DNA of 64,000 nt from Verrucomicrobiota bacterium (GCA_027493615.1 JAOSKK010000038.1:310001-374000), one strand, 5' to 3'. Counted from the stretch's first letter, positions 29,127 to 38,414 are shown. Numbers and translations: made by a program. Notes: generated by a model from the letters alone, not told the origin.

Positions 29127-30596
29127 CTAGAAGATGCGGAGGTTGTCCACCATCACGCAACGCCGCACCCGTGTGAAGGTCTTGGGGTTGCAAATGCCTT
29201 CGCCGGTGGTCGTGGCGATGGAGAAATTCGGGTAGCCTTCGCCGCCGCTGCCGAGGCCGGCGAGGCAATGGCCGTTCTTGATGAACAGCGTCGTTTCGAG
29301 GGCCTTGCCCATGGCCGTCATGTGCGAGACATCGTGCGAGTGGATCATGGCCGAGTGCCGGTAGCCGTGCTCGGCCCGTTTGGCGTGGTGGATGCCTTCC
29401 TCGACCGTCTTGACCCGCACAACGGGCACGAACGGCATCATCTGCTCCTCGTCGACGAACAGGTGATCCGGGCCGGTCTCGGCAAACAGGAGTTGGGTGC
29501 CCTGCGGGACGCTCGCACCGGCGGCCTGCGCCAGGACGGCGGGGTCTTTGCCGATCAGATCACGGTTCACCACCGGGTGCGGACAGCCGGCGCCCTGGCC
29601 GGGCGGAAAGACGAAGGCGGCCTTCGTGAGGCGCTCGACCTGGGCTTCGTTCAGGCGAACGGCCCCGTGCTTCTCGAGCGCGGCCATGAACTGGTGGAAG
29701 ACGCTGTCCAGCACGAACACTTCCTTCTCGCCGATGCAGAGGAGGTTGTTGTCGTAGGCGGCGCCGTAGATGACGTTGCGCGCGGCGCGGTCGAGTTCGG
29801 CCGTCTCGTCCACGAGCACGGGGGGGTTGCCCGGGCCGGCGCAGATGGCGCGCTTGCCGGTCTGCATGGCGGCCTTGACCACACCGGGACCGCCGGTGAC
29901 GCAAAGCAGGCGGACGGCCTCGTGCTGGGCGATGGCCTGAAACGATTCCAGGGTGGGCTGCTGCACGATGCAGGCGAGATTCTCGATGCCGACCTCGTGG
30001 AAGATGGCTTCGTTGAAGACCCGGATGGCCATCACGGCGCACTTGGCCGCGCCGGGATGGGCGTTGAAGACGACAGCATTGCCGGCGGCGGCCATGCTGA
30101 TGATGTTGCAGGCGGCGGTTGGAATCGAGTGCGTGCTGGGCGTCACGGCGCCGATCACCCCGACGGGGGCGTATTCCTCGAGACTGATGCCGTGGTCGCC
30201 GCTGAAGCCGTACGGCTGGAGGAACTCGACACCGGGGACGGCGCGCTGGCCCTTGAGCTTCTCAATCTTGTGATCCAGACGGCCGATGCGCGTCTCTTCA
30301 AGCTCGATCCGGCCCCACGGCACGGCGTTGAAGTCGCACAGCCGTTTGATGATCTCGACGACCTTCGCACGGCCGGCGACGCCCTTGGCAGAGAGCTGGA
30401 GGTAGGCGTCATGGGCGGCGGCGCAGGCTTCCTTCGCGTCCTGGAACACGCCGAAGTGCCGCCCGCCATTGCTGCTGGTCCTGGGCGCCGACGGCGCGGC
30501 GGGCTGGGTCGCCGCGGGGGCAGGGCTGTCTCCGGACAGGCGGTTCAGCCGGGTGAGCACCTCGGCAACGACATCTCGAATCAGCGCTTCGTTCAT
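29127..30596 (-). CDS. CoA-acylating aldehyde dehydrogenase (PduP/EutE-like)
   Basis: A 489-residue enzyme that oxidises an aldehyde to acyl-CoA with NAD+ and CoA, here probably lactaldehyde to lactyl-CoA in the lumen. The N-terminal 20 residues (MNEALIRDVVAEVLTRLNRL) are an amphipathic encapsulation peptide followed by an Ala/Pro linker. The catalytic Cys lies in YDNNLLCIGEKEVFV. A nucleotide-binding segment AVTPSTHSIPTAACNIISMA and GNAVVFNAHPGA match PduP. The C-terminus has TTTGEGICNPKTF. The frame is intact. It sits between two BMC-P genes, 25 and 23 bases away. Confidence 0.92.
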   Translation of the reverse strand: MNEALIRDVVAEVLTRLNRLSGDSPAPAATQPAAPSAPRTSSNGGRHFGVFQDAKEACAAAHDAYLQLSAKGVAGRAKVVEIIKRLCDFNAVPWGRIELEETRIGRLDHKIEKLKGQRAVPGVEFLQPYGFSGDHGISLEEYAPVGVIGAVTPSTHSIPTAACNIISMAAAGNAVVFNAHPGAAKCAVMAIRVFNEAIFHEVGIENLACIVQQPTLESFQAIAQHEAVRLLCVTGGPGVVKAAMQTGKRAICAGPGNPPVLVDETAELDRAARNVIYGAAYDNNLLCIGEKEVFVLDSVFHQFMAALEKHGAVRLNEAQVERLTKAAFVFPPGQGAGCPHPVVNRDLIGKDPAVLAQAAGASVPQGTQLLFAETGPDHLFVDEEQMMPFVPVVRVKTVEEGIHHAKRAEHGYRHSAMIHSHDVSHMTAMGKALETTLFIKNGHCLAGLGSGGEGYPNFSIATTTGEGICNPKTFTRVRRCVMVDNLRIF

Positions 30597-30621
30597 GGGG
30601 TGGGGTCAGGGAGAGGAGGGG

Positions 30622-30936
30622 TCAGGATTGGCGGGCGCTGTAGATCACCTTGCCGAGCACATCGACGGTGTCGACGATGCCGATGATCACGGCGTCGACG
30701 GGGGCTTCTTTGAGTCCGGGGGCCAGGCGGGCGCTGCTGCCCTGGCAGAACATCACCAACTCGCCCAGGCCGGCGCCGACGGTGTCTACCGCCACGATGG
30801 TGTTGGTGCCGGCCCGGAACTGGGTCGGGTCTTTGTCATCCACCAACATCGGGCGCACCAGGAGCAGTTTGCGGCCGCTCATGGCCGCATCCTTCTTGGT
30901 GGCGACAACGGAACCTTCGACCTTGGCGAGGAACAT
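30622..30936 (-). CDS. BMC-P shell vertex protein 1
   Basis: A 104-residue EutN/CcmL-type pentamer: MFLAKVEGSVVATKKDAAMSG, LLLVRPM, then VAVDTVGAGLGELVMFCQGSSA and VIIGIVDTVDV. Closest to the copy at 28709. Frame intact. It lies 9 bases after the BMC-H at 30946. Confidence 0.93.
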   Translation of the reverse strand: MFLAKVEGSVVATKKDAAMSGRKLLLVRPMLVDDKDPTQFRAGTNTIVAVDTVGAGLGELVMFCQGSSARLAPGLKEAPVDAVIIGIVDTVDVLGKVIYSARQS

Positions 30937-30945
30937 GGGACCGCG

Positions 30946-31227
30946 TCACTTCTTCTTCGGCAGCACGGCCTGCACGTCCTGGTGCGGACGCGGGATGACG
31001 TGCACGCTGACGACTTCGCCCTGGATGGACTTGACGGCCTGGGCGCCGGCGTCGACGGCGGCTTTGACGGCGGCGACGTCGCCGACCACCACCGCGGTGA
31101 CGAGGGCGTTGCCGACCTGGGTGAGCGGCCCCGCCAGTTCGACATTGGCGGCCTTGAGCATCGCGTCGGTGCCCTCGACGAGGGCGACCAGACCGCGGGT
31201 TTCGAGCATTCCGATGGCTTGAGGCAT
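30946..31227 (-). CDS. BMC-H shell hexamer protein 3
   Basis: A 93-residue single-domain shell protein: MPQAIGMLETRGLVALVEGTD, DAMLKAANVELAG, GDVAAVKAAVDAGA and VHVIPRPH, the standard Pfam BMC fold. It forms hexagonal facets whose central pore passes substrates and cofactors. A basic KKK tail ends the protein. Frame intact. Confidence 0.95.
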   Translation of the reverse strand: MPQAIGMLETRGLVALVEGTDAMLKAANVELAGPLTQVGNALVTAVVVGDVAAVKAAVDAGAQAVKSIQGEVVSVHVIPRPHQDVQAVLPKKK

Positions 31228-31359
31228 AGCGTTACTTACGAGCTGAGTGTTGGACGTTGATTGGGAAAGGGCGGTGTCGGGAGCTGGGCTGGTTCAGGGG
31301 GCGAAGGGATGCCCGTTCGACATTCGGCGTTCTTCCTTCGCCTTCCGGTGCATGGGAGG

Positions 31360-32549
31360 TCATGCGGGCGGGTGTTCCAGGAAGCGTTTGACTTCGCGGG
31401 CCACGACGAGCTCCTCATTGGTGGGGATCACCATCACGGTCACCTTCGCGCCGGGCGGGCTGATGATGGCTTCCTGGGCGCGCGTGGCGGTGTTGCGCTC
31501 CGGGTCCAGGACCACGCCCAGTTGGTCGAGCTCCGCGCAGATGGCGGCACGGGTTTCGGCGCGGTTCTCGCCGATCCCGGCGGTGAACACCAGCGCGTCG
31601 GTGCCGTTCAATTGGGCGAGGTAGGCGCCGATCCAGCGGCGCGTTTCGTGGACAAAAAAGTCCAGGGCGAGCCGGGCGCGAGGGTTGCCCTGGTCGGCAG
31701 CGGTCTGAATGTCGCGGATGTCGTTGGAAACGCCGCTGACGCCCTTGAGTCCGCCCTCGCGACAGAGCTGCTTTTCGATCTCTTCGAGCGAGAGACCTTG
31801 CGAGCGCAGGAGGAAGGGCACCGCCATGGCGTCGAGGTCGCCCACGCGGTTGTTGTGCGGCAGGCCCGACTGGGGGCTCAGGCCGAGGCTGTTGCCGACG
31901 GCCACACCGTTGCGGATGCCGGTGATGCTCGAGCTGCCGCCCAGGTGGCAGGAGATCACCCGCAAGGCCGGCTCGCGAACCGGCGTGGCGCCGTGGTCCT
32001 GGTAAAGCCGGCGCGCTCGTTCGGCCACATCCTCGCGGCCGAGCAGTTCGGCCGAGCGTTCGGCGATGAACTTGTGGCTGGCGCCGTGATAGCCCCAACG
32101 GCGCACGCCGGCCTGATGCCAGGCGTTGGGCACACCATAGCGCGTGGCTGCCTCGGGGATCCACTGGTAGAAGGCGGTCTCGAACAGGCCCACGAGGGGC
32201 ACGTTCGGAACGCGCTGGGCGAAGAGCCGGATGCCCGACACGTAGGGGGATTGTGCGCCGGGGCGATGGCATTGAACGCTTCCATCGCCTGGACCACACG
32301 ATCGTCCAGCCGGACGCATCCGTTCACGCCGCGGGCCAGGACGGTCTTGAAGCCCACGGCGGCCAGATCGCTTTCTCGCGTGATGGTGCCGGCGGCCTTG
32401 AGTTGTCCCAGGCAATCCTCGATCGCGTGGGGATAGTCACTCACGCGCTCGAACCCGCCCTTGTGCAGCATGCGCTCGACGCCGTTCGTAAACTCGAACA
32501 GGCGCCACTTGAGCGAGGTGCTGCCGAGGTTGGCGACGAGGATCTTCAT
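31360..32549 (-). CDS. ackA: Acetate kinase (frameshifted)
   Basis: Acyl-phosphate/ADP phosphotransferase that makes ATP from the product of PduL. MKILVANLGSTSLKWRLFEF starts the ASKHA fold. The frame changes near 32255 (GCCGGGGCG); the next frame continues YVSGIRLFAQ and the family signatures WGYHGASHKF, CHLGGSSSITGIRNG and FTAGIGENRAETR. No encapsulation peptide is visible at either end, so it may be cytosolic. It lies 7 bases after a BMC-H gene. The gap of 132 bases after it holds no gene. Confidence 0.9.
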
Positions 32550-32556
32550 CCCGGGC

Positions 32557-32835
32557 CTATTGCAGCCATTTGCCGAGGCCCGACAGCCCTTCATGCGGCC
32601 GCGGAATCACCTGGACGCTGACGACCTGACCGACCTGGGACGCAGCGGCAGCGCCGGCGTCGGTGGCCGCCTTGACCGCCGCGACGTCGCCGCGGAAGAA
32701 GGAGGTCACGTAACCGCTGCCGATCTTTTCCCAACCGACGAGGGTGACGTTGGCGGCCTTGAGGGCGGCGTCGCTCGCTTCGAGCAGCGCGCACAGGCCT
32801 TTGGTTTCAATCATGCCGAGTGCTTGGGTAGCCAT
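32557..32835 (-). CDS. BMC-H shell hexamer protein 2
   Basis: A 92-residue Pfam BMC protein: MATQALGMIETKGLCALLEAS, AALKAANVTLVGWEKIGSGY, GDVAAVKAATDAGAAAA and VQVIPRPHEGL. Pore-loop region reads KIGSGYV, different from the other two copies. Frame intact. Confidence 0.95.
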   Translation of the reverse strand: MATQALGMIETKGLCALLEASDAALKAANVTLVGWEKIGSGYVTSFFRGDVAAVKAATDAGAAAASQVGQVVSVQVIPRPHEGLSGLGKWLQ

Positions 32836-32864
32836 GGGGAAGATTCCACTGGTTGATCGTTAAC

Positions 32865-32927
32865 CGTTGAGCGTTGGACGTTGGACGTTGGACGTTGAGC
32901 GTTGAGCGTTGAGCGTTGAGCGTTGGA
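32865..32927. repeat. 7-bp tandem repeat between two BMC-H genes
   Basis: Nine consecutive units of CGTTGAG or CGTTGGA in the 113-base gap between the BMC-H genes. Non-coding. It lies just upstream of the start of the gene at 32835 in the operon transcript. Confidence 0.88.
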
Positions 32928-32948
32928 CCTTCGCGTCGGGCGCTCGCC

Positions 32949-33245
32949 TCATTTCGCGGCCTTGGCCGGCGCGGTGTCACCCAGGAACGAGCGGAGCAGG
33001 TCTTCGTGCGGCCGTGCAATGATGTGCGAACTGATGAGTTCGCCGACTTTGGCAGCAGCCTTGGCGCCGGAATCCACCGCCGCCTTGACACTGCCGACGT
33101 CGCCCTGACACAGGACGGTGATCATGCCCCCGCCGATGGGGATTGTTTTGACGAGGCTCACATTGGCCGCCTTGACCATCGCATCGCTGGCCTCGACGGA
33201 CCCAACGTAGCCCTTGGTTTCAATCATTCCGAGTGCTTCGCTCAT
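32949..33245 (-). CDS. BMC-H shell hexamer protein 1
   Basis: A 98-residue Pfam BMC protein from the ATG at 33245: MSEALGMIETKGYVGSVEAS, MVKAANVSLVKTIPIGGGM, GDVGSVKAAVDSGAKAA and HIIARPHEDL. The pore region IGGGM is glycine-rich as in canonical BMC-H. A short Ala/Lys tail ends it. Frame intact. Confidence 0.95.
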   Translation of the reverse strand: MSEALGMIETKGYVGSVEASDAMVKAANVSLVKTIPIGGGMITVLCQGDVGSVKAAVDSGAKAAAKVGELISSHIIARPHEDLLRSFLGDTAPAKAAK

Positions 33246-33326
33246 GGGTTCTTGGGTGGTTAACAGGTGTTCGCGTCGCGTCTCCGGATCGGGTGACCGC
33301 CCGGCGGTGCGGCGCTTCAATCATCA

Positions 33327-34004
33327 TCAGGGAACTAACTCGCAGGGTGTCTCGGGCTGGAGGTTGCAGGCATTGCCTTCATCCGTATCGATGTGGACCT
33401 CGAGTTTGAAGCTCGGGTCCACGCGGCAGAGCAAACGGTCGAGCGTAATCGCGCACGGCCCGCCAATCTTGAGCTTCATGTCGTCGCCCTGCTTGACGCC
33501 GTAGAAGGCCGCGTCGTCGGGATGCAGGTGGACATGGCGCAACGCGCGGATCACGCCGTTGGGCATCTCGAAGAATCCGGCCGGACCCATCAGCATACAG
33601 CCCGGCGTACCGTCGATGTTCCCCGAGGCCCGCAGAGGGATGTCGAAGCCGAGGGCGATCGCGTCCGTGTAAGCCAGTTCGACCTGGTTCAGATTCCGGC
33701 ACGGGCCGAGGATGCGCAGGTTGGAGATCACCCGGCTGCGGGGCCCGATCAGGGTGACGGTTTCCTTCGCAGCGAATTGCCCGGCCTGGTAGAGCCACTT
33801 GTGCACCTGCAACTGGTGTCCCTTGCCGAACAGGCTCTCGACGGCTTGCGGCGTGAGATGGCAATGGCGGGCGCTGACGTTGACGACGAGCGGATTCGGG
33901 GCGGTCGCGGCGCGCGGCAAGGGTTTGCCGAGCCGTTCGTACACCACCTGACGGACCAAGTGCTCGACCACTGCGCGAGGCAAGGATTGCTGGGCCATAG
34001 CCAT
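33327..34004 (-). CDS. pduL: Phosphate acyltransferase PduL
   Basis: A 225-residue phosphotransacylase that swaps CoA for phosphate on the acyl-CoA made by the aldehyde dehydrogenase, recycling CoA inside the shell. Two PduL domains are visible, with zinc-binding His in VSARHCHLTPQAVESLFG and ALRHVHLHPDDAAFYGV, and RASGNIDGTPG. The N-terminus (RAVVEHLVRQVVYERLG) is an amphipathic helix of the encapsulation-peptide type. It is the first gene of the microcompartment operon, divergent from a DeoR regulator 89 bases away. Confidence 0.93.
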   Translation of the reverse strand: MAMAQQSLPRAVVEHLVRQVVYERLGKPLPRAATAPNPLVVNVSARHCHLTPQAVESLFGKGHQLQVHKWLYQAGQFAAKETVTLIGPRSRVISNLRILGPCRNLNQVELAYTDAIALGFDIPLRASGNIDGTPGCMLMGPAGFFEMPNGVIRALRHVHLHPDDAAFYGVKQGDDMKLKIGGPCAITLDRLLCRVDPSFKLEVHIDTDEGNACNLQPETPCELVP

Positions 34005-34053
34005 GGTTAGCGAGGCCAGACACTGCCGCGACGGACCACCAAGTCAACAAATT

Positions 34054-34093
34054 TCTTGCAAACTCTTTCAAAATCTTCCATGAATCTGCCAAG
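34054..34093. promoter_or_regulatory. Candidate DeoR operator: phased direct repeats
   Basis: In the 89-base gap between the divergent pduL and deoR-type genes, TCTTGCAAAC, TCTTTCAAAA and TCTTCCATGA follow each other at exact 10-base spacing, with a weaker TCTGCCAAG after them. The spacing matches one helical turn, as for direct-repeat operators. It is AT-rich within GC-rich DNA. Inferred, not proven. Confidence 0.45.
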
Positions 34094-34851
34094 ATGACGC
34101 CTGAAGAGCGGCAGCAGCGGATCGAGCAGTATCTCCAGCGGGTCGAGTATGCGTCGCTCGAGGAGTTGGCCAGGGAGATGGACGCGTCGGTCTCGACCGT
34201 GCGCCGTGATGTCACCCTGCTGGAGGCCAACGGCGGGGTGCGGCGCACTCACGGCGGGGCGCGGCTGGTGAATCCGCCCTCGGACGAGTTCGTGTTTAAC
34301 GCGCGCGACACGCATCAACTGGCCGAGAAGGAGGCGATCGGCCGGGCGTGCGCCGAACTGATCCAGCCCCCGACAGAGCGTGATCGTGGACGCGGGCACC
34401 ACCTGCTATCACGTGGCTCGGCACCTCGAGGCGAAGAAGCCGCAGATCATCACCAACTCTCTGCCGGTCGCCAACCACTTCGCCTCGGCGAGTCTGGTCG
34501 AGGTGGTCCTCACCGGTGGCGTGCTGTATCCCCGGTTGGGCGTGCTGGTCGGGCCGCTGGCGATCGAGTCGTTTTCGTCGATGCACGCCGACGTGGCGAT
34601 CATGAGCGCGGGGGATCACGCTCGAGGGCTTGACCAACTCGCATGCGCTGCTGATCGACATCCAGCGGGCCATGATGCGGGCGGCGGGGCGGGTGATCTT
34701 CTGTCTGGACCACACGAAGTTCGGCCGCAAGTCGCTGTCCGCCGTGTGCACGCTCGAGGGCTTGCATGCCATCGTCACGGATGAGGGTGCGCCGGCGGAT
34801 CTGGTCGGGGCTTTGCGGGCCCGCGGGTTGCAGGTCGTGGTGGCAGCCTGA
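34094..34851 (+). CDS. DeoR-family transcriptional regulator (two frameshifts)
   Basis: Sugar-phosphate-responsive repressor, probably of the microcompartment operon. The N-terminus has the DeoR winged helix (EERQQRIEQYLQRVEYASLE, STVRRDVTLLEANG, RRTHGGA). The frame shifts near 34368 (CCCCC), continues VIVDAGTTCYHVARHLEAKK and the sensor domain ITNSLPVANHF and GVLYPRLGVLVGPLA, and shifts again near 34612 (GGGGG) to TNSHALLIDIQRAMMRAA and FCLDHTKFGRKS. All three parts match one DeoR protein of about 250 residues. The ligand may be a deoxyhexose phosphate. Confidence 0.87.
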
Positions 34852-34866
34852 GGCCGCGCCGGTCCT

Positions 34867-35376
34867 TTACGGTGGCAGGCGTGCGACCTCCGCCTTCACC
34901 AACCTCCCGATGCAGCGTCGGCGGGATAGACCTGGGCGAGACTGACTGCCAAGGCCTGGGCGGCCGCACGTGCCGAGAGCCCTTGGACGACGGTCAGGTG
35001 GTAGATCTCGTAGTGGGCGGGATTGACCTTGCGTTTGACCCGCTCCAAGGCCTCGCGGAGGAGGTTCGCGCGCCATTCGGCCTCCCGGTGTTCGTCGAGC
35101 TCGGCGGGGATCGGGTCGGGAACGCGATCGGTGGTTGAGGCCGGGGCGGATTCGTCGGCAGGCAGGAACCGCGGTACCGGATGGCTGGGGGTTGGAGGGC
35201 GACCCTCGCAGCCGGGACCGCGGCGCTTTCCGGTACTGGTCATTGACGTTCCGGCGGGTCACGGCGAGCAACCACCTTTTTGAGCGAATCCTTCCCCGGG
35301 CGATAGGTGAACTGAGGCGGTTTCTCCAGAAGCGGCGAAGGGGGACTGTGGAATGTCGGGCCCAACCGGAGCCCAC
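34867..35376 (-). pseudogene. Truncated ECF sigma factor remnant
   Basis: Pieces of one sigma factor are read in two frames: KRWLLAVTRRNVNDQYRK (end of region 2), then EWRANLLREALERVKRKVN and YHLTVVQGLSARAAAQALAV (region 4), then IGRLVKAEVARLPP at the end. The N-terminal half of region 2 is missing upstream, where no sigma-like reading exists. Either decayed or both truncated and mis-sequenced. It lies near a kinase gene on the same strand, a pairing also seen at 15845-20359. Confidence 0.55.
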
Positions 35377-35576
35377 GCGGTTGACGTCAGGGCGCTGAAA
35401 GAATCGCGGCGCGCGTCGCGGTTTCTAAACGTGAACCCAAAGGACCCTCGACGGGCCGTGACCGGTATCGCCGTGAAAGGACGCACTGGTTCGTGCAGTG
35501 CGAGCCCCGCGCTTCTGCGGGCCAACCTTGCCGAGCCGGCGGCCAGGCCGGCCTGTGGGCGGTCGCCGCCGATCAG

Positions 35577-35652
35577 AAGAGAACCTGCCGCGACCCTGAT
35601 CGAGCTGCTGTCCGTGGTGGCGATCATCGGGATCCTCGCGGGAAAGCGGTAG
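35577..35652 (+). pseudogene. Fragment of a type IV pilin-like/pseudopilin gene
   Basis: A short stretch reads AATLIELLSVVAIIGILAGKR, the N-terminal prepilin helix (normally GFTLIELLVVIAIIGIL), and stops at once. No globular domain follows. It looks like the 5' stub of a deleted pseudopilin gene, of the kind very abundant in planctomycetes and verrucomicrobia. Confidence 0.5.
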
Positions 35653-35741
35653 GCCACGCGCTGTGGTTGCACGGGGAGCGCACCCGCCCCGGGTGCGGCG
35701 GCGGGCGCCTTGCCCGACACATTGCTCGGCAGCGCTCTTCC

Positions 35742-38247
35742 TCACCTTGGCCACTGGTCCTTGCCCATGCCGAGCTGCTCGCACAAATGCCAGTAACGCG
35801 TTTCGTTCGTCAGCCCGTCCCACGCCCAATCCGTCCGCAAGCCGCCCCAGTCCGGGATGAAGAGGTGCTCACACCGATCGTCGATGGCCTTCTGGAGCCA
35901 GTCCATGGCCTGTTCCTTCTCGCCGAGCGCCGCGCAAACCCGCGCCACAAAGTAAGGGTTGAGGTAGGGCCGTGAGCGCTGGTGGGCGCGTAACTCCTCA
36001 AGCACCGCCTCGGCCTTGGCGCGTTCTCCCTGCCGGGCGTGGGCGACCGCCAGCAGGGCCGTGAGTTCCTGCCGCTCCTGGACGGCCTGGCTGTCGGCGA
36101 TCGCCGCGATGCCTTGCGCATAGTCACCTTTCGCCACCAGGCAATGGGCCAGATAGTAGTAACCGTCCGAATGCCCCGGGAACAGCTCGAGCGTGCGGCG
36201 GGCCACCTGGATGGCGGAGTCATAATCACGGTGGACCCACCGGGAGGAACACATGAACGCACGAGCGTAGTCCATCGGTTCCGGTTCCTCTGCCAAGCGC
36301 TGCTCCTTGCGCGCCTCTTCCAGGCGGCCGCTGATTCGCAGCCACCACGCCCGGATGAAGTGCCAATCCCTACCGGAGTACCACGCGATCTCGCGCTCAT
36401 GGCACGCGTCGAATGCCCGCCAGTCATGGTCAAAGAAGAGGAAGTAGCCGCCGAGTTGATTCAGGGCGGCCGCGTGCGTGTCGTCCCGCTCGAGGATGGC
36501 CTCGACACGGCGGCGTACGCTCGGCCAGATCTCAACCGGCGCCCGGTCAATGGCCACACAGCGTAGATAATAGGTGTCCGAGTACTCGGCGTCGAGGTAG
36601 CCGGGGTCCAAGGCCAACGCCCGCTGGACCAGTCGCATGCCTTCGGTGAACGCCTGTTGGGTGTCGCCTCGTGCGTAGTACTGGCTGGCGGCCTGCCGGG
36701 CGAACCCCAGCGCGGCCAGGTTGTTCGTCAGGAGCACGTCGATCCGGCGCTGCGTCTCTTCCGGAACCGCCACCTCGAACCTGGCCAGGACCCCCGCCAA
36801 GCCACGTCGCTCAAACTCGATCAGTTGGTTGGTCGTTCCCGTGAACGTCTCCTCCCACAACGGCGGGTCCGCGCCGTTCTCAAAAAGTCGCAGCCCCAGC
36901 GCAAGCGTCTCGCCCTCGATGGCCACGCGGCCGGTCAGGACATGGCGCATCGCGTTGGTCCGGGACAGCGAGCACAGCAGTTCCTCCTCGTCCAATCCCA
37001 CCCAACCGGACTTGCGCGGTCCCACCGCCACGCCCGGCACCAGGCCGAGCGAGTCAAGGAAGGCGTCTGTGACCCGGCCGCACAGGTCACGGTCCGCCCC
37101 GTTCGTTCCGCCATTGCGGAAAGGCAACACGAACACCGAATGCGGCGAGACCACCGCCGCCACCGGGGGTTGCGCCGGTTGCGTTTGACGTCCCGACCGG
37201 AACGCCCCCCACGCCAGCCCCGCCACCAGCAGGATCCCCGCGACGGGCGCCGCGAGTTGCCTTACCCGCGCCCAGCGTCGCTGCCTCGCATGCCGGGCGC
37301 GGACTGATTCCCCCGCGTCCAAGTGCTCCAAGTCGGTCAACATCGCCCGGGCGTCCGGATACCGCAGGCGGGGATCGGGCGCGCAGGCCCGGTGAAGGAC
37401 CGCGTTGAGCTCGAGCAGATGGGCGCGGTCTGGTCGCGTCGGCAGATCGGCGGGCGGCTCCGGAAAGTCCCGGCGGTCCCGGCCGGTGCTCAGTTCGTAC
37501 AAGACCTTGCCCAGCGCATGGCAATCGGCCGAGGTCGTCCCCGGCCCTTCCGGGGGCATGTAACCCTCCGTCCCCACGAACGAGCGCGAATCGCTGATGT
37601 CGGTCACCAGGCCGATGTCGGCCAGCTTGAGAACGCCCTCCACGAAGATGATGTTCGAGGGCTTGACGTCCCGATGCACCAGGGCATGGGCGTGGAGGTG
37701 GGCCAGTGCCCCGGCCAGCGCCCGCCCCAGGCCGACGGTCTCTTCGGCGGTGAACTGGCCCCGGCCCTTCAGGTCCGCGCGCAGCGTGCGTGGCACGTAA
37801 TCGTCCGGCTCCACCGGGCAGCCCAGCGCGGTCAGGGTTCCTTCGGGATCCGGCTCCGCGAGCGGGCCCGTCCGCACGGCGTCCGCCAGTTCCATCACGT
37901 AGTAGAAGCCGGCCTCGTTGCCCCCCACATGGAGGATCCCGACCAGGTTCGGGTGGGTGCGGGAGATGGGTTCGTAGTGGCGGATGCCCTCGAACTCGCG
38001 GCGGAAGGGCCGCTCATCGTCGAACTCGATCCGCCGGATCACCTTGACGGCGCGCCAGGTGCCCAGCGTCTTGTGGCGCGCCAGCCAGACCTCGCCGTAG
38101 GCGCCCGGCCAATCGAGCGGACCAGGTCGAAGTCCGGGATGGCCACGAGGGTGGCGGCGGCGGGAGGACTTCTGCCGCCGAAGACAGGGCGCGCGCCTGG
38201 ATCGCTGGCTGGCACGGGGTGGGAGGGAGTTGATTGTCGCCAGTCAT
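35742..38247 (-). CDS. Serine/threonine kinase with membrane helix and TPR-like domain (frameshifted 5' end)
   Basis: From the ATG at 38247 a Pro-rich start leads, through shifts near 38135 and 38110, to FDLVRSIG, GAYGEVWLAR and a VKV stretch, the missing glycine loop and Lys. The long intact frame then has HALVHRDVKPSNIIF and LADIGLVTD, so the usual DFG reads DIG. One membrane helix (LAAPVAGILLVAGLAWGAF) separates it from a domain starting SVFVLPFRNGG and a TPR-like C-terminus with AILERDDTHAAALNQLGGY. About 835 residues in all. Whether the DIG variant lowers catalysis is unknown. Target unknown. Confidence 0.82.
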
Positions 38248-38313
38248 AGAACTGACGGTGGTCGCAGGCAAGAGAAGAAGTCGCCCCCGATCCACCGGCG
38301 CGCACGCTTACGC

Positions 38314-38414
38314 AAAGCGGCGCTGAAGCGCGTCGCACTCCAGACGCTTCGCGACCCCCGCACGTCTGGCACGCGCAACGCGTTTGGAGTGCGGCGACTT
38401 TCAGCGCCGCTTTG
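38314..38414. repeat. Palindromic repeat family B, copy 2
   Basis: Outer arms AAAGCGGCGCTGA (38314-38326) and TCAGCGCCGCTTT (to 38413) are perfect inverts; inner arms start GCACTCCAGACGCTTCGCG, identical to the copy at 5285. It lies in the divergent gap between the kinase and tatD genes, which otherwise holds nothing recognisable. Confidence 0.85.

Noticed and set aside
25996..34004. Carboxysome or Pdu/Eut-type microcompartment
   Set aside because: No RuBisCO, carbonic anhydrase, diol dehydratase or ethanolamine lyase genes; the class II aldolase and the shell set fit the PVM type.
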